Shown piece after piece: positions 7,406 through 16,722 of a stretch of DNA of 46,139 bases. Numbering within the stretch: the stretch's first letter is position 1; each line of letters starts with the position of its first letter. This DNA comes from Azonexaceae bacterium (GTDB taxonomy: Bacteria; Pseudomonadota; Gammaproteobacteria; Burkholderiales; Rhodocyclaceae), in the NCBI GenBank assembly GCA_009469675.1, contig SSSZ01000079.1:1-46139 (forward strand), written 5' to 3'. The translations under genes and the position numbers were made by a program. The notes below the pieces were generated by a model. The model did not search any database. It saw nothing but the letters and a program-made list of their open reading frames with translations, and was not told the origin of the DNA.

Positions 7406-8596
7406 ATGGCGCAACTGATCCTCATGCCGGACAAGGAACGGTCGGCCCTCAAACGCCATCCCTGGCTCTTCGCCGGTTCGGTGGGCCGTCTGGTGGGCCG
7501 CGCCCGGGCAGGCGACACGGTCGAGGTATTGGCCGACGATGGCCGCCCCCTAGGGCGGGCCGCCTACAGCCCGCAGTCCCAGATTCGCGCCCGCTTCTGG
7601 ACGTTCGACGCGGCGGAAACCGTGGACGATGCCTTCTTCAAGCGCCGCATCGCCACCGCCGTGGCGCGCCGGGCGGCCTTGCCCGAACTGGCGGGGCAGG
7701 AGGGGCTGCGCCTCGTCCATGCCGAATCCGATGGCCTGCCCGGGGTGATCGCCGACCGCTACGGCGACACGGTGGTGGTCCAGCTCACCTCGGCCGGGGC
7801 CGACAAATGGCGGTCGGCCATTGTCGCCGGCCTGGTCAAGGCCACCGGCTGTGACCGGGTCTACGAGCGTTCCGATTCCGACGTACGCGGCCTCGAGGGT
7901 CTTGCGCCGACCACCGGCTGGATTCACGGCACGGCGCCGTCCGTGCCCTTAAGCATCGGGGAAAACGGGGTGCGTCTGGGCGTCGACATCGCCGGCGGCC
8001 ACAAGACCGGCTTTTACCTCGATCAGCGGGAAAACCGCCGGCTTCTCGCGGAGCTGGCGGGGGAGAAAGAGGTTCTCAACTGCTTCTGCTACACCGGCGG
8101 TTTTTCGCTCCAGGCTCTGGCCGGCGGCGCGGCGAGCGTGCTTTCCATCGATTCTTCGGGGCCGGCGCTGGCCCAGGCCCGGGCCAACCTGGCCCTCAAT
8201 CCCCACCTCCCGGGGGTCCGGGCCGAGTGGCTGGAAGCCGACGTTTTCCAGGCCCTGCGGGACTTCCGCAAGGAAGGCCGGCAGTTCGACCTGATTGTCC
8301 TCGACCCGCCCAAGTTCGCCCCCTCGGCTGCCCACGCCGACCGTGCCTCCCGCGCCTACAAGGACATCAACCTCCTGGGCTGCCGGCTGCTCAGGCCGGG
8401 CGGACTGCTCATGACCTATTCCTGTTCCGGCGGCATCGGGCTGGAATTGTTCCAGAAAATCGTTGCCGGGGCGGCCCTCGACGCCGGCCGCGACGCCCGC
8501 ATCGTGCGCCGCCTGGCGGGATCGGCGGACCATCCGGTGGCTTTGAACTTTCCCGAAGGGGAATATCTCAAAGGCTTGCTCGTCCAGGTAGACTGA
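7406..8596 (+). CDS. rlmI: 23S rRNA (cytosine-5-)-methyltransferase RlmI
   Basis: SAM-dependent methyltransferase of the RlmI family, which methylates C1962 of 23S rRNA in E. coli. The 396-residue length equals that enzyme's. It has an N-terminal PUA domain (about residues 1-80), a linking RlmI-like domain with HAESDGLPGVIADRYG, and a Rossmann methyltransferase domain from about residue 200. The SAM motif is NCFCYTGGFSLQAL, the acidic residue is in SIDSSG, motif IV is DLIVLDPPKF, and the catalytic Cys is in TYSCSGG. It lies 25 bases past a terminator with no clear promoter of its own, so it may use read-through or a weak promoter. Confidence 0.93.
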   Translation: MAQLILMPDKERSALKRHPWLFAGSVGRLVGRARAGDTVEVLADDGRPLGRAAYSPQSQIRARFWTFDAAETVDDAFFKRRIATAVARRAALPELAGQEGLRLVHAESDGLPGVIADRYGDTVVVQLTSAGADKWRSAIVAGLVKATGCDRVYERSDSDVRGLEGLAPTTGWIHGTAPSVPLSIGENGVRLGVDIAGGHKTGFYLDQRENRRLLAELAGEKEVLNCFCYTGGFSLQALAGGAASVLSIDSSGPALAQARANLALNPHLPGVRAEWLEADVFQALRDFRKEGRQFDLIVLDPPKFAPSAAHADRASRAYKDINLLGCRLLRPGGLLMTYSCSGGIGLELFQKIVAGAALDAGRDARIVRRLAGSADHPVALNFPEGEYLKGLLVQVD

Positions 8597-8606
8597 TTTT
8601 TCTCCG

Positions 8607-8888
8607 ATGACTTCCCTGCGCCATCTCCTTCTCGCCCTGGTCCTTGGGCTTGCCCAGTTGCTGGCGAGCGCCCATGCCGTGGACCACGCCCTGGGCAACG
8701 AGGAGGGGCTGCCCAATCACCATTGCCCGCTGTGCCTGACGGCCCACGACCTGGGGGCCGGTGCACCTGCGGCGGTGCCTTTGCCGCCAGTGGTCAAACC
8801 GGCTCCGGTGCGGGCCGAGGTAAAGGCGGCGGTGTGGCCGGATATCCGCCCGCCGCGGGCTTGCCAGAGGGCGCCGCCGGCCTGCTGA
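8607..8888 (+). CDS. Small exported Cys/His protein at the head of the metal-uptake locus
   Basis: A 93-residue protein with a clear signal peptide (about residues 1-24, ending near ASAHA). After it come likely metal ligands: DHAL, then HHCPLCLTAHD with a CxxC flanked by histidines. The C-terminal half is Pro/Ala-rich. It resembles the short DUF2946-type proteins often found beside metal transport genes, but I cannot confirm family membership from sequence alone. It starts 10 bases after rlmI and precedes an outer-membrane protein and a ZnuABC-like transporter. A periplasmic zinc or copper ligand role is inference from that context. Confidence 0.65.
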   Translation: MTSLRHLLLALVLGLAQLLASAHAVDHALGNEEGLPNHHCPLCLTAHDLGAGAPAAVPLPPVVKPAPVRAEVKAAVWPDIRPPRACQRAPPAC

Positions 8889-8962
8889 AACGCTCGATTT
8901 AGTCTTGCATTCCGCCCTGGATGGCGGATTGCCTATGCCTATCCGCGTTTCAGGAGTTGCCC

Positions 8963-10411
8963 ATGACTTTGCGCTTTCCTTTGCGCCCCTGGGGCTTGGC
9001 CCTGGCGGCCGCCGTCTCTCCCGCCTTGGCCGCTGCGCCGGCCGAACTGGCCGAGATCAAGGCCCAGATCGAACAACTCAAGGCTGCCTACGAGCAGCGC
9101 ATTGCCGCCCTCGAGGGGCGATTGGCCCAGGCCGAAGCCAGGGCCGGTTCCGCCGACGTGGCCGCCCGCTCCGCCCAAAGCGACGGCAAGACCGCCCAGG
9201 CGACCGGGGCGGCGGCCTCGTCCGGATCGCGGGCCGGCCTCGCCACCGCCTTCAATCCGGAGGTATCCCTGATCCTCCAGGGGCAGTATAAGCAAATGAA
9301 AAACTTGCCCGAGCGTGGCATTACCGGCTTCTGGCCGGCCGCCGGGCACACCCATGACGGAGGCGATGCGGACAAGCGCGGGTTTTCGCTGGGCCATACC
9401 GAACTGGTGCTTGCCGCCAACGTCGATCCCTATTGGCGGGGCCAAGCCATCCTGGCGCTCGTCGATAGCGAGGTCGAGGTCGAGGAGGCCTGGTTCCAGG
9501 CCACCGGATTGGGTGACGGGATGGGGCTGAAAGGCGGGCGTTTCCGCTCCAGTATCGGCTACCTCAACGAGCAGCATCCCCATCAGTGGGATTTCGCCGA
9601 CGCACCTCTGGCTTATGCCGCCCTGTTCGGCAAGGAGGGCAGCTATACCCAGGACGGACTGCAGTTCAAGTGGGTGGCGCCGACCGAAACTTTCCTGGAG
9701 CTTGGCGCCGAGGTCGGGCGCGGTCAGAAATTTCCCGGGAGCGAGCGCAACAAGAACGGCAGCGGGGCCGGGGCGGTGTTTGCCCATGTCGGCGGCGATG
9801 TTGGCGTGGCTCAGAGTTGGCGGGCCGGTGTCGCCTACCTGCGGACCTCGACCCGGGGCCGGGAGGCGGAAATCCGCGATGTCGGCGGCCTCGAGGGCCA
9901 GGGGATGTTCTCCGGCCAAGCGGCCACCTGGTTGGCGGATTTCGTCTGGAAATGGGCCCCCAATGGCAATCCGAAGTACGAGAACTTCAAATTCCAGGGC
10001 GAATACTTTCAGCGCCGGGAAAAAGGCAGTCTGGCCTGCGCCGACGAAAACGCCAGCGGCAACGCTTGCAACGGTCTCGCCGACAGCTACCGGCGGCGCC
10101 AGTCCGGCGGGTATGTCCAGGGCGTCTATCAATTGACTCCTCAGTGGCGGGCCGGTTATCGCTACGATCGGCTGGCCAGCGGATCGCCCCACATTGGAGC
10201 GAGTCTGGCGCCCCGCCTCGACTTCGCCAGCGCCGTGCTGGATCGTTACCACCCCACCCGCCACAGCCTGATGGGCGACTACAGCTGGAGCGAGTACTCC
10301 CGCCTGCGCCTGCAGTTTGCCTGGGACAAATCGATGCCCGGCGTCACCGACCGCCAGATCACCTTGCAGTACATCGTCAGCCTGGGCGCCCACGGCGCTC
10401 ACAAGTTCTAA
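8963..10411 (+). CDS. Outer-membrane beta-barrel protein of the zinc/manganese locus
   Basis: A 482-residue predicted outer-membrane protein. Start is the ATG at 8963 behind CAGGAG; an earlier ATG at 8921 would spoil the signal peptide. The signal sequence (about residues 1-22) ends in ALAAA. A coiled coil (AELAEIKAQIEQLKAAYEQR and onward, about 24-65) and a low-complexity linker follow, then a barrel rich in alternating aromatic and polar strands. It contains no TonB box or plug I can recognise, so it looks like a porin-type channel rather than a TonB-dependent receptor. It precedes the ABC transporter genes with only a 9-base gap. Transfer of metal across the outer membrane is inference. 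Confidence 0.75.
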   Translation: MTLRFPLRPWGLALAAAVSPALAAAPAELAEIKAQIEQLKAAYEQRIAALEGRLAQAEARAGSADVAARSAQSDGKTAQATGAAASSGSRAGLATAFNPEVSLILQGQYKQMKNLPERGITGFWPAAGHTHDGGDADKRGFSLGHTELVLAANVDPYWRGQAILALVDSEVEVEEAWFQATGLGDGMGLKGGRFRSSIGYLNEQHPHQWDFADAPLAYAALFGKEGSYTQDGLQFKWVAPTETFLELGAEVGRGQKFPGSERNKNGSGAGAVFAHVGGDVGVAQSWRAGVAYLRTSTRGREAEIRDVGGLEGQGMFSGQAATWLADFVWKWAPNGNPKYENFKFQGEYFQRREKGSLACADENASGNACNGLADSYRRRQSGGYVQGVYQLTPQWRAGYRYDRLASGSPHIGASLAPRLDFASAVLDRYHPTRHSLMGDYSWSEYSRLRLQFAWDKSMPGVTDRQITLQYIVSLGAHGAHKF

Positions 10412-10420
10412 GGAGTGATG

Positions 10421-11329
10421 ATGAAATCTTCTATCCTGATGATCGCTTCGGCCGTCCTGACCGCCTTGTTCTCAACGACTCTGCGGGCGGACGTCGCCGT
10501 CTTCGCCACCGTTCCGGAATGGGGCGCCCTGGCCAAGGAGATCGGTGGCGACAAGGTCACCGTCTATAACGCCACCCATGGCTTGCAGGATCCCCATCGC
10601 ATCGACGCCAGGCCTTCTCTCATCGCCCAGGCCCGCCGGGCGCAGCTCGTCGTCGCCACCGGCGCCGAGCTGGAAGTCGGGTGGCTGCCGGTGGTGCTGC
10701 GCGAATCGGGCAATGGCCGTATCCAGCTGGGCCAGCCGGGCTACCTGGAGGCGGCCCGCCAGGTCGTCCTGCGCGAGGTGCCGCCGGTGCTCGATCGCGC
10801 CCACGGCGACATCCACGCCGCCGGCAACCCCCATATCCAAACCGATCCCCGCAACTACCTCAAGGTTGGCGAGGCCCTGGCCGGCCGTCTGGCCGAAATC
10901 GACCCGGCCAACCAGGCGCACTACCGGGCCGGATACAGCAATTTTGCCGGGCGCTGGCGTTCCGCCATCGGCCGCTGGGAAAGGGAGGCGGCCGGGCTGC
11001 GGGGCGTGCCGGTCCTGGTGCAGCACCAGGCCTTTCCCTACCTGTGCGATTGGCTGGGCTTGAAGGAAGTCGGCAGTCTCGAAGCCAAGCCGGGGGTCGA
11101 GCCGACCCGCTCCCATCTGGCCGAGTTGTTGGCGCGCCAGGGGGGGCAGCCGGCCAAGATGGTGATCCGCGCCGCCTACCAGGCGGACGGCCCTTCCCGC
11201 TGGTTCAGCCAGCGGGCCGGAATTCCCGCCGTGGCGCTGCCTTTTACCGTCGGCGGGACGCCCGCCGCCGGCGATCTGTTTTCCCTCTTCGACCAGACGG
11301 TACAACGCCTCGTCGAGGCCAATCGTTGA
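10421..11329 (+). CDS. znuA: Zinc/manganese ABC transporter substrate-binding protein (ZnuA-like)
   Basis: Periplasmic metal-binding protein of the cluster A-I family (ZnuA/TroA), delivering Zn2+ or Mn2+ to the ABC permease. The product of 302 residues has a signal peptide (about residues 1-23). Metal ligands are visible at H59 in QDPHRID, H138 in GNPH, and a later His in VQHQAF. The His-rich loop common in ZnuA is absent. AGGAG at 10411-10415 favours the ATG at 10421, although GTG 10415 and ATG 10418 are also in frame. The stop overlaps the ATPase start (TGATG, 11327-11331). The metal cannot be settled from sequence. Confidence 0.88.
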   Translation: MKSSILMIASAVLTALFSTTLRADVAVFATVPEWGALAKEIGGDKVTVYNATHGLQDPHRIDARPSLIAQARRAQLVVATGAELEVGWLPVVLRESGNGRIQLGQPGYLEAARQVVLREVPPVLDRAHGDIHAAGNPHIQTDPRNYLKVGEALAGRLAEIDPANQAHYRAGYSNFAGRWRSAIGRWEREAAGLRGVPVLVQHQAFPYLCDWLGLKEVGSLEAKPGVEPTRSHLAELLARQGGQPAKMVIRAAYQADGPSRWFSQRAGIPAVALPFTVGGTPAAGDLFSLFDQTVQRLVEANR

Positions 11330-11904
11330 TGGAAACCCTGCTTACGGCGGAGCGCCTGACCGCCGGCTGGAAGCGGCCCGTCGTCGGCCCGCTCGACTTC
11401 GCCCTCGGGCGGGGAGAAGTGGTGGGTCTCCTCGGCCCCAACGGCGCCGGCAAATCCACGGTACTGGCAGCCCTGGCGGGGCGGGCCCGGGTGTTTTCCG
11501 GCCGCCTCGGGAAGCGCCCCGGCCTGTCCATCGCCCTGCAGACCCAGGCGGCCCTTCCGGCCGACGGAATCCCCCTCAGCGGCCGGGAACTCCTGGCCTT
11601 GACCGGTGCCGCCGCAACCGGCCTGCCGGACTGGCTGGGCGATCGCCTGGGCCAGCGCTACGACGAACTTTCCGGCGGCCAGCGCCAGTACCTGTCGCTT
11701 TGGGCGATCCTCGACGCGCCGGCGGATCTGGTGTTGCTCGACGAGCCGACCAACAATCTCGACCGGGCCGGCAGCGAGCATCTCGCCGGGGCCTTGCGCA
11801 CCCGGGCGGAGCACGGGGCCGGGGTGCTGCTGGTGAGCCACGACCGGGATTTCGTCGCCCGGGTCTGCGACCGGGTCGTTCTCCTCGCCGGCCTGGAGAA
11901 TTGA
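11329..11904 (+). CDS. znuC: Metal ABC transporter ATP-binding protein (ZnuC-like, short)
   Basis: ATPase of the metal importer. All core motifs are present: Walker A GPNGAGKST, signature LSGGQRQ, Walker B LVLLDEPTNNLD, and the switch His in SHDRDF. At 191 residues it is shorter than typical ZnuC (about 220-250): the region between Walker A and the signature is compressed and the protein ends soon after the switch region. No frameshift is seen, so it looks like a naturally minimal ATPase. It overlaps znuA at 11329 and is followed within 2 bases by the permease gene. Confidence 0.88.
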   Translation: METLLTAERLTAGWKRPVVGPLDFALGRGEVVGLLGPNGAGKSTVLAALAGRARVFSGRLGKRPGLSIALQTQAALPADGIPLSGRELLALTGAAATGLPDWLGDRLGQRYDELSGGQRQYLSLWAILDAPADLVLLDEPTNNLDRAGSEHLAGALRTRAEHGAGVLLVSHDRDFVARVCDRVVLLAGLEN

Positions 11905-11906
11905 CC

Positions 11907-12695
11907 GTGCTCTTCGACGACCTCTTTCTTCAACCGTTTCTCACCGGCCTTGGCCTCGCCGTGCTTCTGCCCCTGCTCGGCTGCTACCTGCGTCTGCGGG
12001 ACGAATGGCTGGCCGCCCTGACCTACGCCCAGGTCGCCGCCGCCGGCGCCCTGGCGGCGATGGCCGTGGCCTGGCCCCTGGTCCTCGGTGCCGCCCTGGC
12101 GGCCGGGCTGGCGGCCGGGGTGAAACATCTGGCCAGTTTGCGCGGCCTACACGGCGCGGCCTACGCCTTGCTCCTTCTCGGGGGCTGGGCCGCCGCCGTT
12201 CTCCTGGTGTCCAACCTGCCCGCCGCCGAGTCCATGGGCCACGCGCTATTCGACGGCCAGCTCTATTTCACCGACTGGCGGCACCTCGTCGTATCGGTGG
12301 CGTGGACCGGGCTGGCGCTGGCCTTTCTCCGGCTGTTTTCCCGGCGCTTGTTGCTTGCCCGGCTCTACCCGGATTTCTTCCGCGCCCGGGGTTTGCCCAA
12401 TTGGCCTGCCCAGCTCGGCTTCGACCTGCTTGGGGCCGGCAGCCTCGCCCTGGCGACCATGTCTCTGGGGGTGATGGGGGCCTTCGGTCTGATCTTCGTC
12501 CCCCCCTGGGTGGCCTTTTCCTGGGCCAGCAGTTGGCGCCGGGGACTGGTCGGCGCCGTCGGGCTCGGTGTTCTTGCCTACGGTGCGGCCTTTGCCGCCG
12601 CCCTGGAATTCGATCAGCCCTTCGGCCCCATTCTTGCCCTCGTACTCATCCTGGCCGGGTTGCCGCCCTTGTTCCGCCGGCGTCATTGCGCCTGA
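11907..12695 (+). CDS. znuB: Metal ABC transporter permease (ZnuB-like)
   Basis: Inner-membrane permease of the ABC-3 family, 262 residues and almost entirely hydrophobic, with around seven or eight predicted membrane segments. The N-terminus FLQPFLTGLGLAVLLPLLG and the later LLGAGSLALATMSLGVMG segment fit the family. Start is taken as GTG at 11907, with GGAG about nine bases upstream; a TTG at 11901 is also in frame. It forms one unit with znuA and znuC. No Zur-type palindrome was seen upstream of this locus. Confidence 0.85.
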   Translation: MLFDDLFLQPFLTGLGLAVLLPLLGCYLRLRDEWLAALTYAQVAAAGALAAMAVAWPLVLGAALAAGLAAGVKHLASLRGLHGAAYALLLLGGWAAAVLLVSNLPAAESMGHALFDGQLYFTDWRHLVVSVAWTGLALAFLRLFSRRLLLARLYPDFFRARGLPNWPAQLGFDLLGAGSLALATMSLGVMGAFGLIFVPPWVAFSWASSWRRGLVGAVGLGVLAYGAAFAAALEFDQPFGPILALVLILAGLPPLFRRRHCA

Positions 12696-12738
12696 GCGCC
12701 GGCCGTGCTAAAAGAACAGTTCTGCACTCCCAACAATC

Positions 12739-13959
12739 ATGGTCTTCTCCCTCTTCAAAAAGCCTGCTGAAAAGATGCCGGAGCGTAAGGCGGCGCGCCC
12801 CAAGCCGCCGCCCGCGCCCGAGCGGCCGGCTGGCGATCTGGCGCCGCAGCTCGCCGAACCGGCTGTGCCGGCAGCACCGGTTCAGGAAGAGCCAAAAAAG
12901 GAGTTGCCGCCCCTCGAATTCAGCGATTCCCAGTTCGATTTCACCGATTCGGCGGTGATGGCCATCGAGGTGGATCAGGACATCGACCCGGTCCAGGCGG
13001 AAATCGAGCAGGCCGCGGTACTGTTTGCCAACGCCCAGGACAGCGCCGCCCGAGCCGTGCTGGAAACCTCGGCCCGCGCCCATAGCGGGGCTGACGCCGA
13101 GCGCCTGTGGCGCATGCTCCTCGACCTCGTGCAGGTGTTGGGGGATCGGGGCGCTTTCGAAAAACTCGGCGAGGAGTTCGCCCGGGTCTGCGAAACGTCG
13201 CCGCCCACCTGGCGCACCATCTCCGATAAGGCGCCGGCCCCGGTCGCCGCCGGCCCCAGAGCGATCGTGCTGCAGGGCGTGATTAACGGCGGCGCTCTGC
13301 CGGAATTCGACCAGATTCGGGCCATGCTCCAGAAAAAGGAGGCGGTCCGGGTCGATCTCGGCAAACTCGCGAGCTGCGACGAAGAAGCCGCGGCGATGCT
13401 GTGCGAGCTGCTGCGCTTGGCCCGCAAGCAGGGGGTGGTGTTCGCCATCGAAGGGGCCGACGGCCTGGTCGGCCGGCTGGAAACCCGGCTAGTCATGGGG
13501 CAGGCCGAATCGCCCAATAGCTGGCTGCTGCTCCTTGAACTCCTGCAGCAGTTGGGCCGCCAGGATCCCTTCGAGGAAAAGGCCGTCGAATACGCCGTCA
13601 CCTTCGAGGTTTCTCCGCCGTCGTGGGAAGCAGTCAAGGCGCCGCCGGTCGCCAAGGCATCGTCGCCGGCGCCCATCCTGGTGCCGACCGACGACATCCA
13701 TTTCCTCTCGGGCGAACTCAAGAACTGCCGCTTCGACGACCTGCGTGCCTTCCTCGATCTGCACGACCGGCCGGTGATCGATTTCGGCCACGTCAAACGC
13801 CTCGATTTCTTTTCCGCGGGCCTGCTGCGCAACATCATCGAACCCTTCAAACGCCAGGGCAAGGAAGTACTGATCCGCAATCCCCACCATCTGGTGGCGG
13901 AATTGATGGGCATCGTCGACCTGCAAAGCGTTGCCCGTATCATCGTTCCCAAATACTAG
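12739..13959 (+). CDS. STAS-domain protein with a duplicated helical-STAS module
   Basis: A 406-residue soluble protein built of two similar halves. After a Pro/Ala-rich N-terminal tail (1-60) comes a helical module (about 85-158) ending [17 protein letters not shown]...SPPTW. A STAS-like domain follows (about 173-255). A second helical module (about 261-296) has [17 protein letters not shown]...SPPSW. A second STAS domain (about 313-406) contains [20 protein letters not shown] domains bind partners in phosphate or lipid signalling; no partner kinase or transporter is visible next door. It lies just before hslV, 8 bases away, but the two may still be regulated separately. An 11-base palindrome (12713-12723) sits just upstream. 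Confidence 0.75.
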   Translation: MVFSLFKKPAEKMPERKAARPKPPPAPERPAGDLAPQLAEPAVPAAPVQEEPKKELPPLEFSDSQFDFTDSAVMAIEVDQDIDPVQAEIEQAAVLFANAQDSAARAVLETSARAHSGADAERLWRMLLDLVQVLGDRGAFEKLGEEFARVCETSPPTWRTISDKAPAPVAAGPRAIVLQGVINGGALPEFDQIRAMLQKKEAVRVDLGKLASCDEEAAAMLCELLRLARKQGVVFAIEGADGLVGRLETRLVMGQAESPNSWLLLLELLQQLGRQDPFEEKAVEYAVTFEVSPPSWEAVKAPPVAKASSPAPILVPTDDIHFLSGELKNCRFDDLRAFLDLHDRPVIDFGHVKRLDFFSAGLLRNIIEPFKRQGKEVLIRNPHHLVAELMGIVDLQSVARIIVPKY

Positions 13960-13967
13960 GAAATTCC

Positions 13968-14504
13968 ATGGAGCAATATCACGGCACCACGATCCTGTCG
14001 GTGCGCCGGGGCTCCCGCGTCGCCATGGGCGGCGACGGCCAGGTCACCCTCGGTAACATCGTCATCAAAGCCAGCGCCAAAAAGGTGCGGCGCCTCTACC
14101 AGAATCGCATCCTGGCCGGCTTTGCCGGCGGCACGGCCGATGCCTTCACCCTCTTCGAGCGGTTCGAAGCGAAACTCGAGAAACACCAGGGCAACCTGTT
14201 GCGTTCGGCGGTCGAACTCGCCAAGGACTGGCGCACCGACCGCATCCTCCGTCGCCTGGAGGCCATGCTGGCGGTGGCCGACAAGGAGGTTTCGCTGGTT
14301 ATCACCGGCAACGGCGACGTTCTGGAACCCGAGCAGGGCATCGTCGCCATCGGCTCCGGCGGCGCCTACGCCCAGAGCGCGGCGCGGGCGCTGCTCGACA
14401 ATACCGACCTCGATCCCGCTGCGATCGTCACAAAATCGCTGGAAATCGCAGGAGATATTTGCATCTACACCAACCGCAACTTCACCCTCGAGGTGCTGGA
14501 ATGA
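13968..14504 (+). CDS. hslV: ATP-dependent protease peptidase subunit HslV
   Basis: Proteolytic subunit of the HslUV (ClpYQ) protease. The 178-residue product starts [14 protein letters not shown]; removal of the six-residue leader would expose the catalytic Thr at position 7. Mature HslV needs an N-terminal Thr, so the ATG at 13968 is the right start. The GGDGQVTLG loop, the SGGAYA segment and the C-terminal [10 protein letters not shown] are typical. The stop overlaps the hslU start (ATGA at 14501-14504). No heat-shock promoter was recognised upstream, so it may be read from the STAS gene or a promoter within it. Confidence 0.97.
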   Translation: MEQYHGTTILSVRRGSRVAMGGDGQVTLGNIVIKASAKKVRRLYQNRILAGFAGGTADAFTLFERFEAKLEKHQGNLLRSAVELAKDWRTDRILRRLEAMLAVADKEVSLVITGNGDVLEPEQGIVAIGSGGAYAQSAARALLDNTDLDPAAIVTKSLEIAGDICIYTNRNFTLEVLE

Positions 14505-15838
14505 CCGCGATGACCCCCCAGGAAATTGTCCACGAGCTCGACAAACACATCGTCGGGCAGGGCAGAGCCAAGAAGGCGGTGGCCATCGCCCTGCGCAACC
14601 GCTGGCGTCGCGCCCAGGTAGCGGAGCCGCTGCGGCAGGAGATCACCCCCAAGAACATTCTGATGATCGGGCCGACCGGCGTGGGCAAAACGGAAATCGC
14701 CCGCCGCCTGGCCCGCCTGGCCAACGCCCCCTTTATCAAGATCGAGGCGACGAAGTTTACCGAAGTCGGGTATGTTGGCCGCGATGTCGACACGATCATC
14801 CGCGATCTTGTCGAGATCGCCATTAAATCCCAGCGCGAGAAAGCGATCAAGGGCGTACGGGCCCGGGCTGAGGAGGCCGCCGAGGACCGCGTCCTCGACG
14901 CCCTCCTGCCGCCGGCCCGCAGCGCCGGTTTTTTTGCCGAGAACAACGGCCAGGCGGAAGATAACTCGACCCGCCAGAAATTTCGCAAAAAGCTGCGGGA
15001 AGGCGAACTCAACGACAAGGAGATCGATATCGAGGTCTCGCTGCCGTCGATGCAGGCCGAGATTTTCGCCCCGCCGGGCATGGAGGAGCTGACCCAGCAG
15101 ATTCAGGGAATGTTCCAGAACCTCGGGGGCGGCCGCAAGAAGTCGCGCAAGCTCAAGATCAGCGAGGCCCTCAAGGTTCTCGCCGACGAAGAGGCGGCCA
15201 AGCTCGTCAATGACGAGGAGGTCAAGACCGAAGCGGTGCGCAGCGTCGAGCAGAACGGCATTGTCTTCCTCGACGAAATCGACAAGATCGCCAGTCGTTC
15301 CGATTCCCACGGCGCCGATGTCTCCCGCCAAGGGGTGCAGCGGGATCTCCTGCCCTTGGTCGAAGGCACCACGATCTCGACAAAATACGGCATGATCCGG
15401 ACCGATCACGTCTTGTTCATCGCGTCCGGTGCCTTTCATCTGGCCAAGCCCTCCGATCTGATTCCGGAATTGCAGGGGCGTTTTCCCATTCGGGTGGAAC
15501 TCGATTCGCTGTCGGTGGCCGATTTCGAGTGCATCCTGACCCAGACCGACGCCTGTCTGACCCGTCAATACCAGGCGCTGCTCGATACCGAGGGGGTGCG
15601 GCTGGAATTTTCCTCGGACGGCATTAGGCGCCTCGCCGAGATCGCCTTCCAGGTCAATGAAAAAACCGAGAACATCGGGGCGCGCCGCTTGTATACGGTG
15701 ATGGAAAAGCTTCTTGAAGAGCTTTCCTTCGGTGCCGGAAAACCCGGCGGCGAGACGGTCGCCATCGACGCAGCTTATGTCGATGCCCGCTTGGGCGATC
15801 TGGCCGGCGACGAGGATCTTTCGCGCTACGTTTTGTGA
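14501..15838 (+). CDS. hslU: HslU, ATPase subunit of the HslUV protease
   Basis: AAA+ unfoldase that feeds proteins into HslV. The 445-residue product carries the N-terminal [20 protein letters not shown] segment, Walker A GPTGVGKT (57-64), and the GYVGRD pore motif. The variable I domain covers about residues 110-240, Walker B is VFLDEIDKI, and the C-terminal part has [17 protein letters not shown]. The length is normal. It overlaps hslV upstream and the permease gene downstream by 4 bases each. Confidence 0.97.
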   Translation: MTAMTPQEIVHELDKHIVGQGRAKKAVAIALRNRWRRAQVAEPLRQEITPKNILMIGPTGVGKTEIARRLARLANAPFIKIEATKFTEVGYVGRDVDTIIRDLVEIAIKSQREKAIKGVRARAEEAAEDRVLDALLPPARSAGFFAENNGQAEDNSTRQKFRKKLREGELNDKEIDIEVSLPSMQAEIFAPPGMEELTQQIQGMFQNLGGGRKKSRKLKISEALKVLADEEAAKLVNDEEVKTEAVRSVEQNGIVFLDEIDKIASRSDSHGADVSRQGVQRDLLPLVEGTTISTKYGMIRTDHVLFIASGAFHLAKPSDLIPELQGRFPIRVELDSLSVADFECILTQTDACLTRQYQALLDTEGVRLEFSSDGIRRLAEIAFQVNEKTENIGARRLYTVMEKLLEELSFGAGKPGGETVAIDAAYVDARLGDLAGDEDLSRYVL

Positions 15839-16722
15839 CGGCCGACGGCCTCGCCCTGCGCATCACCGCCATTCTTTTTCCCATCTTCGCCATCGTGGCG
15901 GTGGGTTACGGCTACGGCCGCCGGCACAAACCGGAAATGGCGGTAGCCAACCGCCTCAATATGGACGTGTTCGTTCCCGCCCTGGTCTTTGCCGCCATGG
16001 CCGGCAAGCCCTTCGAACTGGCGGCGTTCGGCCCCCTGGCCCTGGCCGCCCTGCTCGTCCTCCTGGGCACCGGCGCGATCGCCTGGGTGGTTGCCGGCTG
16101 GCTCGGCGTCGCGCCCAAGACCTTCGTGCCGCCCATGATGTTCAACAATTCGGGCAATATCGGGCTGCCTCTGGCCTATCTCGCCTGGGGCGAGGCGGCG
16201 CTGCCGGCAGCGGTCGTCCTCTTCATGGTCGAGAACACCCTGCATTTTTCCCTCGGCGCCCGCCTCCTCGACCCCCGGGCGAGCCTGCTTGGCTTGTGGC
16301 GGGTTCCCGTGGTCGCCGCCGCCCTGGCCGGCCTGGCCGTGGCGCTGTTCAAGGTGGCCCTTTGGCCGCCGGCCCTGGTAGCCGTCAAGATGCTGGGCGA
16401 CGTTTCGATTCCTCTGCTGCTTTTTGCCCTGGGCGTGCGCCTGACTGACGTTTCGTTCCGCGACTGGAAGGTGGCGGTCAGCGGCGCGCTGTTGCGGCCG
16501 GTCGTCGGCATGGCCCTGGCCTGGGCCTGTACTGCGGGGTTCGGGCTGGCCGGCCGGGACGCCGCCATGCTCCTGGTGTTTGGCGCCCTGCCGCCGGCCG
16601 TGCTCAATTTTCTTTTTGCCGAGCGTTACCGGCAGGAGCCCGAGCGGGTGGCCTCGATCGTCCTCATCGGCAATCTGGCCGCCCTGGTTTTCCTGCCCCT
16701 CGCCCTGGCCTTGGCGTTATGA
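15835..16722 (+). CDS. AEC-family (auxin efflux carrier-like) permease
   Basis: A 295-residue integral membrane protein of the AEC family, with about ten predicted membrane segments and the conserved [11 protein letters not shown] motif in the middle. Substrates for bacterial members include organic acids and amino acids; none can be named here. Start is GTG at 15835, overlapping the hslU stop by 4 bases. The coupling to a protease operon is unexpected and probably reflects gene packing rather than shared function. It converges with hslR, overlapping its 3' end by 6 bases. Confidence 0.85.
   Translation: MTADGLALRITAILFPIFAIVAVGYGYGRRHKPEMAVANRLNMDVFVPALVFAAMAGKPFELAAFGPLALAALLVLLGTGAIAWVVAGWLGVAPKTFVPPMMFNNSGNIGLPLAYLAWGEAALPAAVVLFMVENTLHFSLGARLLDPRASLLGLWRVPVVAAALAGLAVALFKVALWPPALVAVKMLGDVSIPLLLFALGVRLTDVSFRDWKVAVSGALLRPVVGMALAWACTAGFGLAGRDAAMLLVFGALPPAVLNFLFAERYRQEPERVASIVLIGNLAALVFLPLALALAL

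Noticed and set aside
8921-8962. Longer N-terminus for the outer-membrane protein starting at 8921
   Set aside because: It would place 14 extra residues before a good signal peptide; the ATG at 8963 has CAGGAG before it.
8400-8962. Zur-type palindrome upstream of the metal-uptake genes
   Set aside because: No AT-rich palindrome of the expected form was seen; only a short CCGCC/GGCGG stem near 8916-8931.
12713-12723. AGAACAGTTCT palindrome as a LexA box
   Set aside because: It lacks the CTGT-N8-ACAG spacing of a proteobacterial SOS box, so I only note it as an 11-base palindrome.
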